Shown: positions 52,089 to 60,184, counted from the first letter of the stretch. The stretch is 64,000 nucleotides of DNA from Microbacterium thalassium (GCF_014208045.1 NZ_JACHML010000001.1:930001-994000); one strand, 5' to 3'. The notes: generated by a model not told the origin, from the sequence alone. Translations and numbers: made by a program.

Positions 52089-53870
52089 ATGCGAACGTCG
52101 ATTGCGACGGTCTGCCTGTCGGGCGGGCTCGTCGAGAAGCTGCACGCCTGCGCCGAAGCGGGCTTCGACGGCGTCGAGATCATGGATGCCGACCTCGTCG
52201 CCGCCTACGAGTCGCCCGAGGAGATCCGCGCCCTGTGCGCGCGGCTCGGCCTGACGATCGAGCTGTTCCAGCCGTTCCGGGACTTCGAGGGCGTCGACGC
52301 CGACCTCCTCGCCGACAACCTGCGCCGGGCCGAGGCGAAGTTCGACGTCATGGAGCGCCTGGGCGCGGACCAGGTGCTCGTCTGCTCGAACGTCGCCACG
52401 GCCACGATCGACGACGACGCCGTGATGGCCGAGCAGCTCGGAGCGCTCGCCGACCTCGCCGCGCCCCGCGGCATCCGCATCGCGTACGAAGCGCTCGCGT
52501 GGGGGAGGTTCGTCGACGACTACCGGCGCGCGTGGCGCATCGTCGAGCTCGCCGACCGCCCCAACCTCGGCGTGTGCCTCGACAGCTTCCACATCCTCTC
52601 GCGCGGGCACGACCCGGCCGGCATCGAGGCGATCCACGGCGAGAAGGTGTTCTTCCTGCAGCTGGCGGATGCGCCGGCGCTCTCGATGGACGTGCTGTCG
52701 TGGAGCCGTCATCACCGGCTCTTCCCCGGCGAGGGCGCCTTCGACCTGACGCGGTTCCTCGCCCACGTGCTCCGCACCGGATATCGCGGGCCGCTGTCGC
52801 TCGAGGTCTTCAACGACACGTTCCGGCAGACGGACGTGAAGCGCACGGCGGCGCACGCCCGGCGCTCGCTGACGTGGCTCGCGGACCGCACCGCTGTCGA
52901 GAACGACTGGGACACCTCGCGCCTGAGCCCCGCGCAGGACGCCCGCGGCATCGACTTCGTCGAGATCGCGGGCGCCGAGCTCGACGACCTGGACGAGCTG
53001 CTGGCGCAGCTGGGCTTCGCCTTCCGCGGGCGGCACCGGCGCAAGCCCGTGCGGCTGTGGACCTACGGCGACGCCCGCATCGTCCTCAACGAGCAGGTGC
53101 GGGACGAGCATCCGCGCCTGGCGGCGTTCGGGCTCACCGTCGACGACGCCGCCGGCGCGGCGGAGCGCGCCCGGGCGCTCGGGGCCCCCGCGGTCTTCCG
53201 GCGCACGTACTCGGGCGAGCAGGAGCTGCGCGCCGTGTCGGCGCCCGACGGCACGGAGGTGTTCTGGAACGACCGTGCCGCCGAAGGCTCGTGGATCCCG
53301 GAGTTCGAGGGCGGCGTCGCCGAGCCGCCCGCGCTCGACGGCGAGATCGACCACATCAACATCGGCAGCCGGTGGCAGGACTTCGACGAGGCGATCCTCT
53401 TCGCCCACAGCGTGCTCTCGCTGCACGCCGAGCAGGCCGCCGAGGTGCCGGGCCCGCTGGGGCTCGTGCGCAGCCAGGTGATGCGCACCGCCGACGGTGT
53501 CGTGCGCCTGCCCGTGAACCTCGCACCGCCGACCGCGCCGCTGCCGACGCGGCACATCGCCGTGCGGTGCGACGACGTGTTCGAGGTGGCGCGCCGGGCG
53601 CGCGAGCGGGGGATGCGGTTCCTCCCCGTGCCCGAGAACTACTACGACGACCTGTCGGCGCGTTTCCGCCTGGACCAGGACTTCCTGTCGCGGCTGCGCG
53701 AGCTCGACCTGTTCTACGACCGTGACGACAGCGGCGAGTTCATCCACTTCTACACCGAGACGGTCGGCACGGTCTTCCTCGAGTTCCTCGAGCGCCGGGG
53801 TGCCTACGACGGCTACGGCGCACCCAACGCGCCGGTGCGCCTGGCGATGCAGCGCGCACGCACGCGCTGA
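52089..53870 (+). CDS. qsuB: QsuB/QuiC-type 3-dehydroshikimate dehydratase (TIM barrel + HPPD-like domain)
   Basis: A 593-aa two-domain protein. The N-terminal half is a sugar-phosphate-isomerase-like TIM barrel beginning 'MRTSIATVCLSGGLVEKLHACAEAGFDGVEI', with 'GPLSLEVFNDTFR' near its end. The C-terminal half is a VOC/HPPD-like domain ('EIDHINIGSRWQDF', 'HFYTETVGTVFLEFLERRGAYDGYG'). This fusion matches bacterial 3-dehydroshikimate dehydratases that give protocatechuate. The ATG at 52089 is used; the ATG at 52062 lies inside operator 2. It is divergent from qsuD and the TRAP genes, completing shikimate to protocatechuate. Confidence 0.88.
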   Translation: MRTSIATVCLSGGLVEKLHACAEAGFDGVEIMDADLVAAYESPEEIRALCARLGLTIELFQPFRDFEGVDADLLADNLRRAEAKFDVMERLGADQVLVCSNVATATIDDDAVMAEQLGALADLAAPRGIRIAYEALAWGRFVDDYRRAWRIVELADRPNLGVCLDSFHILSRGHDPAGIEAIHGEKVFFLQLADAPALSMDVLSWSRHHRLFPGEGAFDLTRFLAHVLRTGYRGPLSLEVFNDTFRQTDVKRTAAHARRSLTWLADRTAVENDWDTSRLSPAQDARGIDFVEIAGAELDDLDELLAQLGFAFRGRHRRKPVRLWTYGDARIVLNEQVRDEHPRLAAFGLTVDDAAGAAERARALGAPAVFRRTYSGEQELRAVSAPDGTEVFWNDRAAEGSWIPEFEGGVAEPPALDGEIDHINIGSRWQDFDEAILFAHSVLSLHAEQAAEVPGPLGLVRSQVMRTADGVVRLPVNLAPPTAPLPTRHIAVRCDDVFEVARRARERGMRFLPVPENYYDDLSARFRLDQDFLSRLRELDLFYDRDDSGEFIHFYTETVGTVFLEFLERRGAYDGYGAPNAPVRLAMQRARTR

Positions 53871-53959
53871 CCGGTTTTGTCGAGGGGTGGCGCACCCCGT
53901 AGCGTTGGCGGACCGAGTCCGCCGAGCGACCCCCGGTCGCGCAGCCCGATCGGATCCGC

Positions 53960-54976
53960 ATGACCGAGCCCTGGCCCCTCTGGCCGAGCGTCCTGGCCCT
54001 CGCGGGCGCCGTGATCATCATCATCTTCGCGGGCTCGAGGCTCGCGCGCGCGGCCGACGAGATCGCCGACCGCACCGGGATCGGCGAGGCGGTGGCCGGC
54101 GCGGTCTTCCTCGGTGCGGTCACGTCCCTGCCGGGGATCGTCACGACGGCGACGGGTGCGCTCGCCGGAGACGCCGCCTTCGCGCTGGCGAACCCCATCG
54201 GCGGCATCGCGCTGCAGACGGTGTGGCTCGCGATCGCCGACCTGGTGTATCGCCGCGCGAACCTCGAGCACGCGGCGGCGTCGCTGGAGAACATCCTGCA
54301 GGCGATCGTGCTCATCGCCCTGATGGCGCTGCCCGTCATCGCCTTCGCGACCCCGGACCTGCAGATCGGCTGGATCCATCCGGTCACGATCCTCATCCCC
54401 GTGTTCTACCTGTATGGCCTGCACCTCGTGCGACGAGTGCACGAAGAGCCCATGTGGCGCCCGATCCGCACCAGCGAGACGCGGGAGGACGAGGGCGGGC
54501 CGGTGCGCACGCAGTCGCTGGTGCGGCTGTGGGGGACGCTCGCCTCGCTCGGCCTCGTCGTGGCGGTCACCGGGTGGGTCATCGGCCAGGCGGGTCTGAG
54601 CGTCGTCGCCGCCACGGGCTGGTCGAGCGGGATCACGGGGTTCACCCTCACCACGGCGATCACGTCGCTGCCCGAGCTCATCGTCCTCATCGCGGCCATC
54701 CGCATGGGCGCGCTGACGCTCGGTGTGGCGAACATCATCGGCGGGAACGTCTTCGACGTCCTGACTCTGAGCGTCGCGGACTCGTTCTACCTCGAGGGGA
54801 CCATCTACTCGGCCGCCGGCGCCGTCAGTCTCGTGCTGCTGGGGGGCACGCTGCTGATCACGGCCGTGCTCGGCGCGGGGCTCGTGATGCGGGACCGCCA
54901 GGGGATCGGGTTCGAGGGGATCGCCATCCCGGCGCTCTACGCCGGGACGATCGCGCTCGCGGTCTCGGCGCTCTGA
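53960..54976 (+). CDS. CaCA-type sodium/calcium (cation) antiporter
   Basis: A 338-aa membrane protein with two alpha-repeats of the Ca2+/cation antiporter superfamily: 'VTSLPGIVTTATGALAGDAAFALANPIGG' and 'ITSLPELIVLIAAIRMGALTLGVANIIGGNVFD'. About ten hydrophobic segments are separated by a polar loop near residue 180. The acidic residue usual in 'TSLPE' is Gly in the first repeat (TSLPG) but present in the second, so ion stoichiometry may differ. It is convergent with the acyl-CoA ligase gene, 15 bp away. Confidence 0.82.
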   Translation: MTEPWPLWPSVLALAGAVIIIIFAGSRLARAADEIADRTGIGEAVAGAVFLGAVTSLPGIVTTATGALAGDAAFALANPIGGIALQTVWLAIADLVYRRANLEHAAASLENILQAIVLIALMALPVIAFATPDLQIGWIHPVTILIPVFYLYGLHLVRRVHEEPMWRPIRTSETREDEGGPVRTQSLVRLWGTLASLGLVVAVTGWVIGQAGLSVVAATGWSSGITGFTLTTAITSLPELIVLIAAIRMGALTLGVANIIGGNVFDVLTLSVADSFYLEGTIYSAAGAVSLVLLGGTLLITAVLGAGLVMRDRQGIGFEGIAIPALYAGTIALAVSAL

Positions 54977-54991
54977 CGCGCCGCTCGTCCG

Positions 54992-56518
54992 CTAGGAGGA
55001 ACGACCGAATCGGGCGCGCAGGTCGGCCTTGCGGATCTTGCCGGATGCGGTCCGCGGGAAGTCCTCGACGACCACGACGTTCTTGGGCAGCTTGTACCGG
55101 GCCAGTACGCCGTCCAGGTGCTCTCGCACCGACTCGGTGTCGACCTCGGTGCCCTCGCGCACCGTGACGACCGCCCACGGGACCTCGCCCCAGCGCTCGT
55201 CGGGGATGCCGACGACGGCGACGCCCGAGATGCCCTCGATGTCGTTGATGAGGTTCTCGATCTCGGCGGGGTAGATGTTCTCGCCGCCCGAGATGATCAT
55301 GTCCTTCAGTCGGTCGGCGATGTAGAGGAATCCGTCGGGATCCAGGTAGCCCAGATCCCCGGATCGAAACCAGCCGTCGTCCGTGAACGACTTCGCCGTC
55401 GCCTCGGGAAGCCCGTGGTAGCCGGGGAAGACGTTCGGGCCCGAGATCTCGATCTCGCCGACCGTGCCGCGCGGCACCATGTCGCCGTTCTCGTCGGCGA
55501 TCCGCACCTCGGTGAAGAACTGCGGCAGCCCGACGCTGCCCTGCTTCTCGCGGGTCTTCTCCGGGGCCAGTCCCGTCGCGCCGGGCGAGGTCTCGGTCAT
55601 GCCGTATCCCTGCGAGAAGCTGAGGCCGCGCTCCTCGTAGGCGTTCAGGATGCGGGTGGGCACGGCCGACCCGCCGCACGTGAGCTTCTCCAGCGTCGAC
55701 AGGTCGGTGGATGCCCAGTCGGGGTGGTCCGCCATCATCTGGAAGGTCGTCGGCACGCCCGCGAGCATCGTGATGCCGTGGCGCTGGATGAGGGCGAGCG
55801 CCCGACCCGGATCGAAGGCCTTCTCGAGGACGAGCGTCCCGCCCTTGAGGATCGCCGGCAGAGCCCCCATGCCGAGCGCCGCGACGTGGAACATCGGCGA
55901 GATCATGAGCGACTTCTCGGCGAAGGCCACGTCGTAGTCGATGATGCAGTTGATGGCCGCCCAGGTCAGGTTGCCGTTCGTGAGCACGGCGCCCTTGGGC
56001 TTTCCGGTCGTCCCAGACGTGTAGATGATCGCGGCCGGATCGTCCAGCGTCACATCCGCGATCGTGTGGCCGCCGGTGGTCTCGGTCATCTGCACGGTGA
56101 GACCGGGGTTGTCCGCGGTGCCCTCGCCGGTGACGATGACGTGCGCGATGCGCCCCGCCTCGACGCCCGGCATCGCCCGCTCGAGGAAGTCCAGGTCGAG
56201 GATCAGCGCCCGTGCCCCGGAGTCGGTGAGCACGTGGGTGATCTCGGGCGCCGCGAGGCGCGTGTTGACCGGGACGAACACGGCCCCGATCTGGGCGGCG
56301 CCGAACAGCACCTGCAGGAACTGCGGGCTGTTCTCGCCGATGTAGGCGACGGAATCGCCCTTGCGGATGCCGCGATGCCACAGCACCGCGGCCACGCGGT
56401 CGGCGGCGTCGGCGATCTCTCGGTACGTGATCACGTCCTCGTCGAACACGATCGCCGGCTTGTCGGGGTTCTTCAGGCGCCGCTTGGCGAGCCAGAATCC
56501 GAGTCCGCGATTGCGCAT
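54992..56518 (-). CDS. AMP-forming acyl-CoA ligase (FadD-like)
   Basis: A 508-aa adenylate-forming enzyme: P-loop 'IIYTSGTTGKPKGAVLTNGN', 'QGYGMTETSPGA', 'GWFRSGDLGYLDPDGFLYIADR', the hinge 'KDMIISGGENIYPAEIE' and C-terminal catalytic Lys in 'RTASGKIRK'. The ATG at 56518 follows AAGGAGA. It is divergent from a MarR regulator over a CTATTGA/TCAATAG palindrome, a typical arrangement for aromatic-acid or phenylpropanoid CoA ligases. Medium- or long-chain fatty acids cannot be excluded. It may activate the acid that the nearby acyl-CoA dehydrogenase then uses. Confidence 0.9.
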   Translation of the reverse strand: MRNRGLGFWLAKRRLKNPDKPAIVFDEDVITYREIADAADRVAAVLWHRGIRKGDSVAYIGENSPQFLQVLFGAAQIGAVFVPVNTRLAAPEITHVLTDSGARALILDLDFLERAMPGVEAGRIAHVIVTGEGTADNPGLTVQMTETTGGHTIADVTLDDPAAIIYTSGTTGKPKGAVLTNGNLTWAAINCIIDYDVAFAEKSLMISPMFHVAALGMGALPAILKGGTLVLEKAFDPGRALALIQRHGITMLAGVPTTFQMMADHPDWASTDLSTLEKLTCGGSAVPTRILNAYEERGLSFSQGYGMTETSPGATGLAPEKTREKQGSVGLPQFFTEVRIADENGDMVPRGTVGEIEISGPNVFPGYHGLPEATAKSFTDDGWFRSGDLGYLDPDGFLYIADRLKDMIISGGENIYPAEIENLINDIEGISGVAVVGIPDERWGEVPWAVVTVREGTEVDTESVREHLDGVLARYKLPKNVVVVEDFPRTASGKIRKADLRARFGRSS

Positions 56519-56563
56519 GTCTCTCCTTCGAGTTGCTGCTCCGCCGCCCATTCAAACCGAATT

Positions 56564-56582
56564 CTATTGAGAAAGTCAATAG
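56564..56582. promoter_or_regulatory. MarR operator between ligase and regulator
   Basis: CTATTGA-GAAAG-TCAATAG is a perfect 7-5-7 palindrome in an AT-rich patch of an otherwise G+C-rich region. It lies 45 bp before the ligase start and 37 bp before the marR start, well placed to repress both. Its minus-strand reading contains TTGACT, a possible -35 for the ligase. Confidence 0.75.
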
Positions 56583-56619
56583 TCCTTCTGTTCACCCATC
56601 TTGGGCTACGATGGCGCCC

Positions 56620-57087
56620 ATGCCTCGTGCCCGTGCCATCCCCGCCGCAGACCGGCTGACGTCTTCGCCGCTCGGCGACGACCTCAGCTTCCTGCTCGCG
56701 CGCGCCAACGCGATGTCGGTGGCCGAGGTGAACGCCGCGCTCGCCGAACACGGCCTGAAGGTGCGCGCCTTCGCGGTGCTCGCGATCGTCGCCGACGATG
56801 TCCGTCCGTCGCAGCGTGAGCTCGCCGACTTCCTCCGTCTGGACCCGAGTCAGATCGTCGTGCTCGTCGACGATCTGGAGCGGCGCGGGCTGGTCGAGCG
56901 TCTCCCCGACCCGGACGACCGCCGCGCGAAGGTCGTGGTCGCGACCCCGGCCGGGGAGCGGCTCGCGGCCGACGCGCGCGCCGCGGCGAGGGCGGCCGAC
57001 GACCGCACGTACGCCGCGCTGACACCCGCCGCGCGCGAGCACCTCACGGGGCTGCTTCGCCGCATCGCCATCGACGACGTCGGCTGA
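56620..57087 (+). CDS. MarR-family regulator
   Basis: A 155-aa MarR protein: 'SQRELADFLRLDPSQIVVLVDDLERRGLVERLPDPDDRRAKVVVATPAG' contains the HTH and wing with the conserved 'DxRxxxxxxT' shape. The ATG at 56620 is 7 nt after TACGAT (leaderless type); the ATG at 56611 overlaps that hexamer. It is divergent from the acyl-CoA ligase with a shared palindrome. Comparable regulators (CouR/FerR type) respond to hydroxycinnamoyl- or other CoA thioesters; ligand identity is inference. Confidence 0.9.
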   Translation: MPRARAIPAADRLTSSPLGDDLSFLLARANAMSVAEVNAALAEHGLKVRAFAVLAIVADDVRPSQRELADFLRLDPSQIVVLVDDLERRGLVERLPDPDDRRAKVVVATPAGERLAADARAAARAADDRTYAALTPAAREHLTGLLRRIAIDDVG

Positions 57088-57124
57088 CCCGCGGCGCGGG
57101 CGGCCCGGCTGTGACCGTCGGTGA

Positions 57125-57139
57125 CACACGGCTCGTGTG
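57125..57139. promoter_or_regulatory. Palindrome at the MetE-like gene promoter
   Basis: CACACG-GCT-CGTGTG is a perfect 6-3-6 inverted repeat about 17 bp upstream of TAGGCT (57156-57161), the probable -10, which is 6 nt before the ATG. It would cover the -35 region. No regulator is assigned. Confidence 0.45.
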
Positions 57140-57167
57140 CGGCTCGTGCCGGGCGTAGGCTCGCGAC

Positions 57168-58280
57168 ATGTCCCATGAGCCTCCGTTCCGGGCCGACATC
57201 GTCGGCAGCTTCCTCCGTCCCGCCGCGGTCCACGAGGCCCGGCACGACCACGCCCTCGGCGACCTGTCCACGCAGGCGCTCCACGCCGTCGAGGACGACG
57301 CGATCATCGACCTCGTCAAGAAGGAGGCGGATGCCGGCCTGAAGCTCGCCACCGACGGCGAGTTCCGCCGCTCGTGGTGGCACTTCGACTTCTTCGGGCT
57401 GCTCGACGGCGTCGAGATCGTCGAACTCGACCACGGCATCCAGTTCCAGGGCGTGCAGACCAAGCCCCGCGGCCTTCAGATCTCGAAGAAGGTCGGCTTC
57501 AGCGACGACCACCCGTTCCTGAGCCACTTCCGCTTCCTGCGCGACACGCTCGCCCGCACCACCGGGGCGATGCCGAAGTTCTCGATCCCGGCGCCCACGG
57601 TCCTCGACTTCCGCCTCGAGCCGGGGCACCTCGCGGCTCCGTACGAGCACCGCGACGACATCGTCGACGACCTCGTGCAGGCGTATCGCGACGCGGTGCA
57701 GGCGTTCTACGACGCCGGATGCCGCTACCTGCAGTTCGACGACACCGCGTGGGCGTACCTGTGCTCCGATGTCGAGCTCGAGAAGGCGCGGGCGCGCGGC
57801 ATCGAGACGGACGGCATCGCCGAGCGCTATTCCGGCATGCTCAACCGCATCCTCGAGGGCAAGCCCGACGATCTGAAGATCACGACGCACGTGTGCCGCG
57901 GCAACTTCCGGTCGACCTGGATCTCGTCGGGCGGCTACGAGCCGGTCGCCGAGGCGCTGCTGGACCACACGAACTACGACGGGTACTTCCTCGAGTACGA
58001 CAGCGAGCGCGCCGGCGGCTTCGAGCCGCTGCGGTTCCTGCCCGAGGGCGACAAGACCGTCGTGCTCGGTCTCATCACGTCGAAGTCGGGTGAGCTCGAG
58101 GACGTGGACGCCATCAAGAAGCGCATCGACGAGGCCTCCGCGTTCGCCTCCCTCGACCAGCTGGCGCTCAGCCCGCAGTGCGGCTTCGCCTCGACCGAAG
58201 AGGGGAACACGCTCACCGAGGACGAGCAGTGGGCGAAGATCCGGGAGGTCGTCGCGATCGCGGACGACGTCTGGAAGTAG
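57168..58280 (+). CDS. MetE C-terminal-domain-like (YxjG-type) methyltransferase
   Basis: A 370-aa single-domain cobalamin-independent methionine synthase relative. It has 'ADIVGSFLRP', 'LATDGEFRRSWWHFDFF', 'GCRYLQFDDTAWAYL', the zinc-type 'THVCRGNFR' (His, Cys) and 'LGLITSKSGELED' with 'LALSPQCGF' (Cys). Full MetE is about twice as long, so this is the YxjG/YxjH class, whose methyl donors and acceptors vary. Near a LigM-type O-demethylase that yields 5-methyl-THF, a role in returning methyl groups to homocysteine or another thiol is attractive but unproven. Leaderless-type start. Confidence 0.85.
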   Translation: MSHEPPFRADIVGSFLRPAAVHEARHDHALGDLSTQALHAVEDDAIIDLVKKEADAGLKLATDGEFRRSWWHFDFFGLLDGVEIVELDHGIQFQGVQTKPRGLQISKKVGFSDDHPFLSHFRFLRDTLARTTGAMPKFSIPAPTVLDFRLEPGHLAAPYEHRDDIVDDLVQAYRDAVQAFYDAGCRYLQFDDTAWAYLCSDVELEKARARGIETDGIAERYSGMLNRILEGKPDDLKITTHVCRGNFRSTWISSGGYEPVAEALLDHTNYDGYFLEYDSERAGGFEPLRFLPEGDKTVVLGLITSKSGELEDVDAIKKRIDEASAFASLDQLALSPQCGFASTEEGNTLTEDEQWAKIREVVAIADDVWK

Positions 58281-58311
58281 CCCGCGGGCGGGCGCCGCTC
58301 GCAATAAGTCG

Positions 58312-58348
58312 TTGACGGCCAATATAGATGACGTTTACTATGATTGGC
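58312..58348 (+). promoter_or_regulatory. Promoter of the acyl-CoA dehydrogenase with GCCAAT/ATTGGC repeat
   Basis: TTGACG (58312-58317) and TACTAT (58336-58341), 18 bp apart, form one of the clearest promoters in the window, 7 nt before the ATG (leaderless). GCCAAT (58318-58323) just after the -35 and ATTGGC (58343-58348) just before the ATG form a spaced inverted repeat bracketing the -10, a likely regulator site. Confidence 0.7.
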
Positions 58349-59512
58349 ATGGTCAACGTAGCCCTTCCCCGAACCCTCTTCGATGAGGAGCACGAGCAGT
58401 TCCGCGACGCCGTCCGCGAGTTCGTCAAGCGCGAGGTGCTTCCGAACGTGGAGGCGTGGAGCGCCGCCGGTCAGGTGGATCGGAGCCTGTTCGCCAAGGC
58501 CGCGGAGTCGGGGCTGATCGGCATCAACGCCCCGGAGGAGTTCGGCGGCGGCGGCGTCGACGACTTCCGGTACAACGCGATCCTCACCGAGGAGCTCGCC
58601 CGGGTCGGCGCGACGGACGTCTCGATGTCGATCTGCGGCGAGAACGACCTGGTGGCCCCCTACCTCGTCGCCTTCGGCACCCCCGAGCAGAACGAGCGGT
58701 GGCTGGCCCCCATGATCGCGGGCGAGAAGGTCGGCGCGATCGCGCTGACCGAGCCGGGCACCGGGTCGGATCTCTCCGGGATCGCGACGACCGCGCTCCC
58801 CGACGGTGACGACCTGGTGGTCAACGGCGCGAAGACGTTCATCTCGAACGGCATGCTGGCGGACTTCTTCGTCACGGCCGTGCGCACCGACCCCGCATCC
58901 GACCGCAAGGGCATCAGCCTCGTCGTGATCGACGCCGACGCGCCCGGATTCGCCCGCACGGGTCCGCTCAAGAAGATCGGCCTGTCGGCGCAGGACACCG
59001 CGGAGCTGTCGTTCTCGGACGTCCGCATCCCGAAGTCGAACGTCCTCGGCGAGTTGGGCGAGGGTCTGGCGAACATGCGGCACAACCTCCCCATGGAGCG
59101 GATGAGCATCGCGATCACGGCGATGGCGCGCATGCGCGCGACGTTCGAGGATGCGCTGGGCTATGCGAAGGACCGGCGCGCCTTCGGGCAGCGGGTCATC
59201 GACTTCCAGGCCAATCGGTTCTATCTGGCGGAGCTGGCGACCGAGATCGAGGTGACGCAGACGTTCATCGACCGCTGCATCGTGGACGTCTCGAACCACG
59301 CGCTCGACGCCACGACCGCGGCGATGGCGAAGTGGTGGGCGACCGAGCTGCACCAGCGGGTCATCCAGCGGGCGCTGCAGCTGCATGGCGGCTACGGCTA
59401 CATGCGCGAGTACGCGGTCGCGCACGACTACATGGACTCCCGCGTCGCGACCATCTTCGGCGGCACGACCGAGATCATGAAGGAGATCATCGGGCGCCAG
59501 CTCGCCCGCTGA
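58349..59512 (+). CDS. Acyl-CoA dehydrogenase
   Basis: A 387-aa FAD-dependent acyl-CoA dehydrogenase: 'GAIALTEPGTGSDLSGI', 'TFISNGMLADFFVTAVRT', 'RAFGQRVIDFQANRFYLAEL' and 'QLHGGYGYMREYAV...IFGGTTEIMKEIIGRQLAR'. It introduces a 2,3-double bond into acyl-CoA thioesters. The ATG at 58349 is favoured by a strong leaderless promoter over in-frame ATGs at 58328 and 58340, which lie in the promoter. Flanked by two acyl-CoA ligases and a LigM-type demethylase, it may act on (dihydro)phenylpropanoyl-CoA; fatty acyl-CoA is the alternative. Confidence 0.9.
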   Translation: MVNVALPRTLFDEEHEQFRDAVREFVKREVLPNVEAWSAAGQVDRSLFAKAAESGLIGINAPEEFGGGGVDDFRYNAILTEELARVGATDVSMSICGENDLVAPYLVAFGTPEQNERWLAPMIAGEKVGAIALTEPGTGSDLSGIATTALPDGDDLVVNGAKTFISNGMLADFFVTAVRTDPASDRKGISLVVIDADAPGFARTGPLKKIGLSAQDTAELSFSDVRIPKSNVLGELGEGLANMRHNLPMERMSIAITAMARMRATFEDALGYAKDRRAFGQRVIDFQANRFYLAELATEIEVTQTFIDRCIVDVSNHALDATTAAMAKWWATELHQRVIQRALQLHGGYGYMREYAVAHDYMDSRVATIFGGTTEIMKEIIGRQLAR

Positions 59513-59520
59513 TCGGCGGG

Positions 59521-59562
59521 TCGCTCGGGCGTCTCGACCCGGGTCGACGACGGCCTGAGCGA
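59521..59562. terminator. Nested hairpin between convergent acyl-CoA dehydrogenase and vapC
   Basis: A 10-bp outer stem (59521-59530 with 59553-59562, one G-U) surrounds an inner 12-bp perfect palindrome CGACCCGGGTCG (59535-59546). It fills the convergent gap and probably terminates both transcripts. Confidence 0.5.
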
Positions 59563-59573
59563 ATGCCGCCCGG

Positions 59574-59972
59574 TCAGAGCAGCGAAACGGTCTGAACCCC
59601 GCAGTGCGCCCGCAAGACCTCGAAGTCACGGTCGCGGTGGAGCACCGGCAGCGCCAGCCGCAGTGAGACCGCGGCGATGAGGCAGTCCCCGAGGCTCCGG
59701 ACCGTTTCGCCTGCACGGCGGCACTCGCGTTGCAGCGCCGCCGCCCGCAGCGCGTCGACGACCGGTTCGGACGGTGCGATCTCGAAGGACTCCAGCATCC
59801 GTCGGCGCCGCGCTGCGACCAGTTCGTCGGTCGGGCCGCTGAGAAGCTCGAGCAGCACAGTCTCGGGAACCACGATCCGTTCCTCCTGCTTGATCCTGGC
59901 CGCGAGGTGATCGCCGGCATCGGAAGGTCCGGACCGCAGGAACTCGATCCATACGGACGTGTCGATGATCAC
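59574..59972 (-). CDS. vapC: VapC-type PIN-domain toxin ribonuclease
   Basis: A 132-aa PIN protein with conserved acidic residues in 'MIIDTSVWIEF' (Asp4), 'PETVLLELLSG' (Glu) and 'SLGDCLIAAVS' (Asp), ending in the usual 'RDRDFEVLRAH'. It would cleave RNA when released from its antitoxin. The GTG start overlaps the antitoxin stop (GTGA), the standard VapBC arrangement. Confidence 0.9.
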   Translation of the reverse strand: MIIDTSVWIEFLRSGPSDAGDHLAARIKQEERIVVPETVLLELLSGPTDELVAARRRRMLESFEIAPSEPVVDALRAAALQRECRRAGETVRSLGDCLIAAVSLRLALPVLHRDRDFEVLRAHCGVQTVSLL

Positions 59973-60175
59973 GCTGCGGTCCAGCCGCCCTCGACCTCGT
60001 CGTTGTCGAATTCGATGCCGGTGCCGCGCATCGCAAGAATCTCGTCCATCGACAACGGCTGCGCGATCAGGTTCCGCAGCGCGAAGTCCACCGCGCTGCG
60101 CTTCGACTCCAGCCGGTACCGGCCCATGACCTCAGCCACCAGCTCTTCGTCGATGTCGATGTTGGTGCGCCCCAT
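59969..60175 (-). CDS. vapB: VapB-type antitoxin
   Basis: A 68-aa antitoxin: N-terminal ribbon-helix-helix 'GRTNIDIDEELVAEVMGRYRLESKRSAVDFALRNLI' of the Rv0623/VapB type and an acidic C-terminus ending 'FDNDEVEGGWTAA' that would wrap the toxin. The ATG at 60175 is 6 nt after TACCAT (leaderless type). A palindrome with GGTGT repeats lies directly upstream for autorepression. Confidence 0.9.
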   Translation of the reverse strand: MGRTNIDIDEELVAEVMGRYRLESKRSAVDFALRNLIAQPLSMDEILAMRGTGIEFDNDEVEGGWTAA

Positions 60176-60184
60176 GACACCATG

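Noticed and set aside
57974..59920. A 648-codon minus-strand frame across the acyl-CoA dehydrogenase gene
   Set aside because: Antisense to the dehydrogenase and running into vapC in another frame; no family resemblance.
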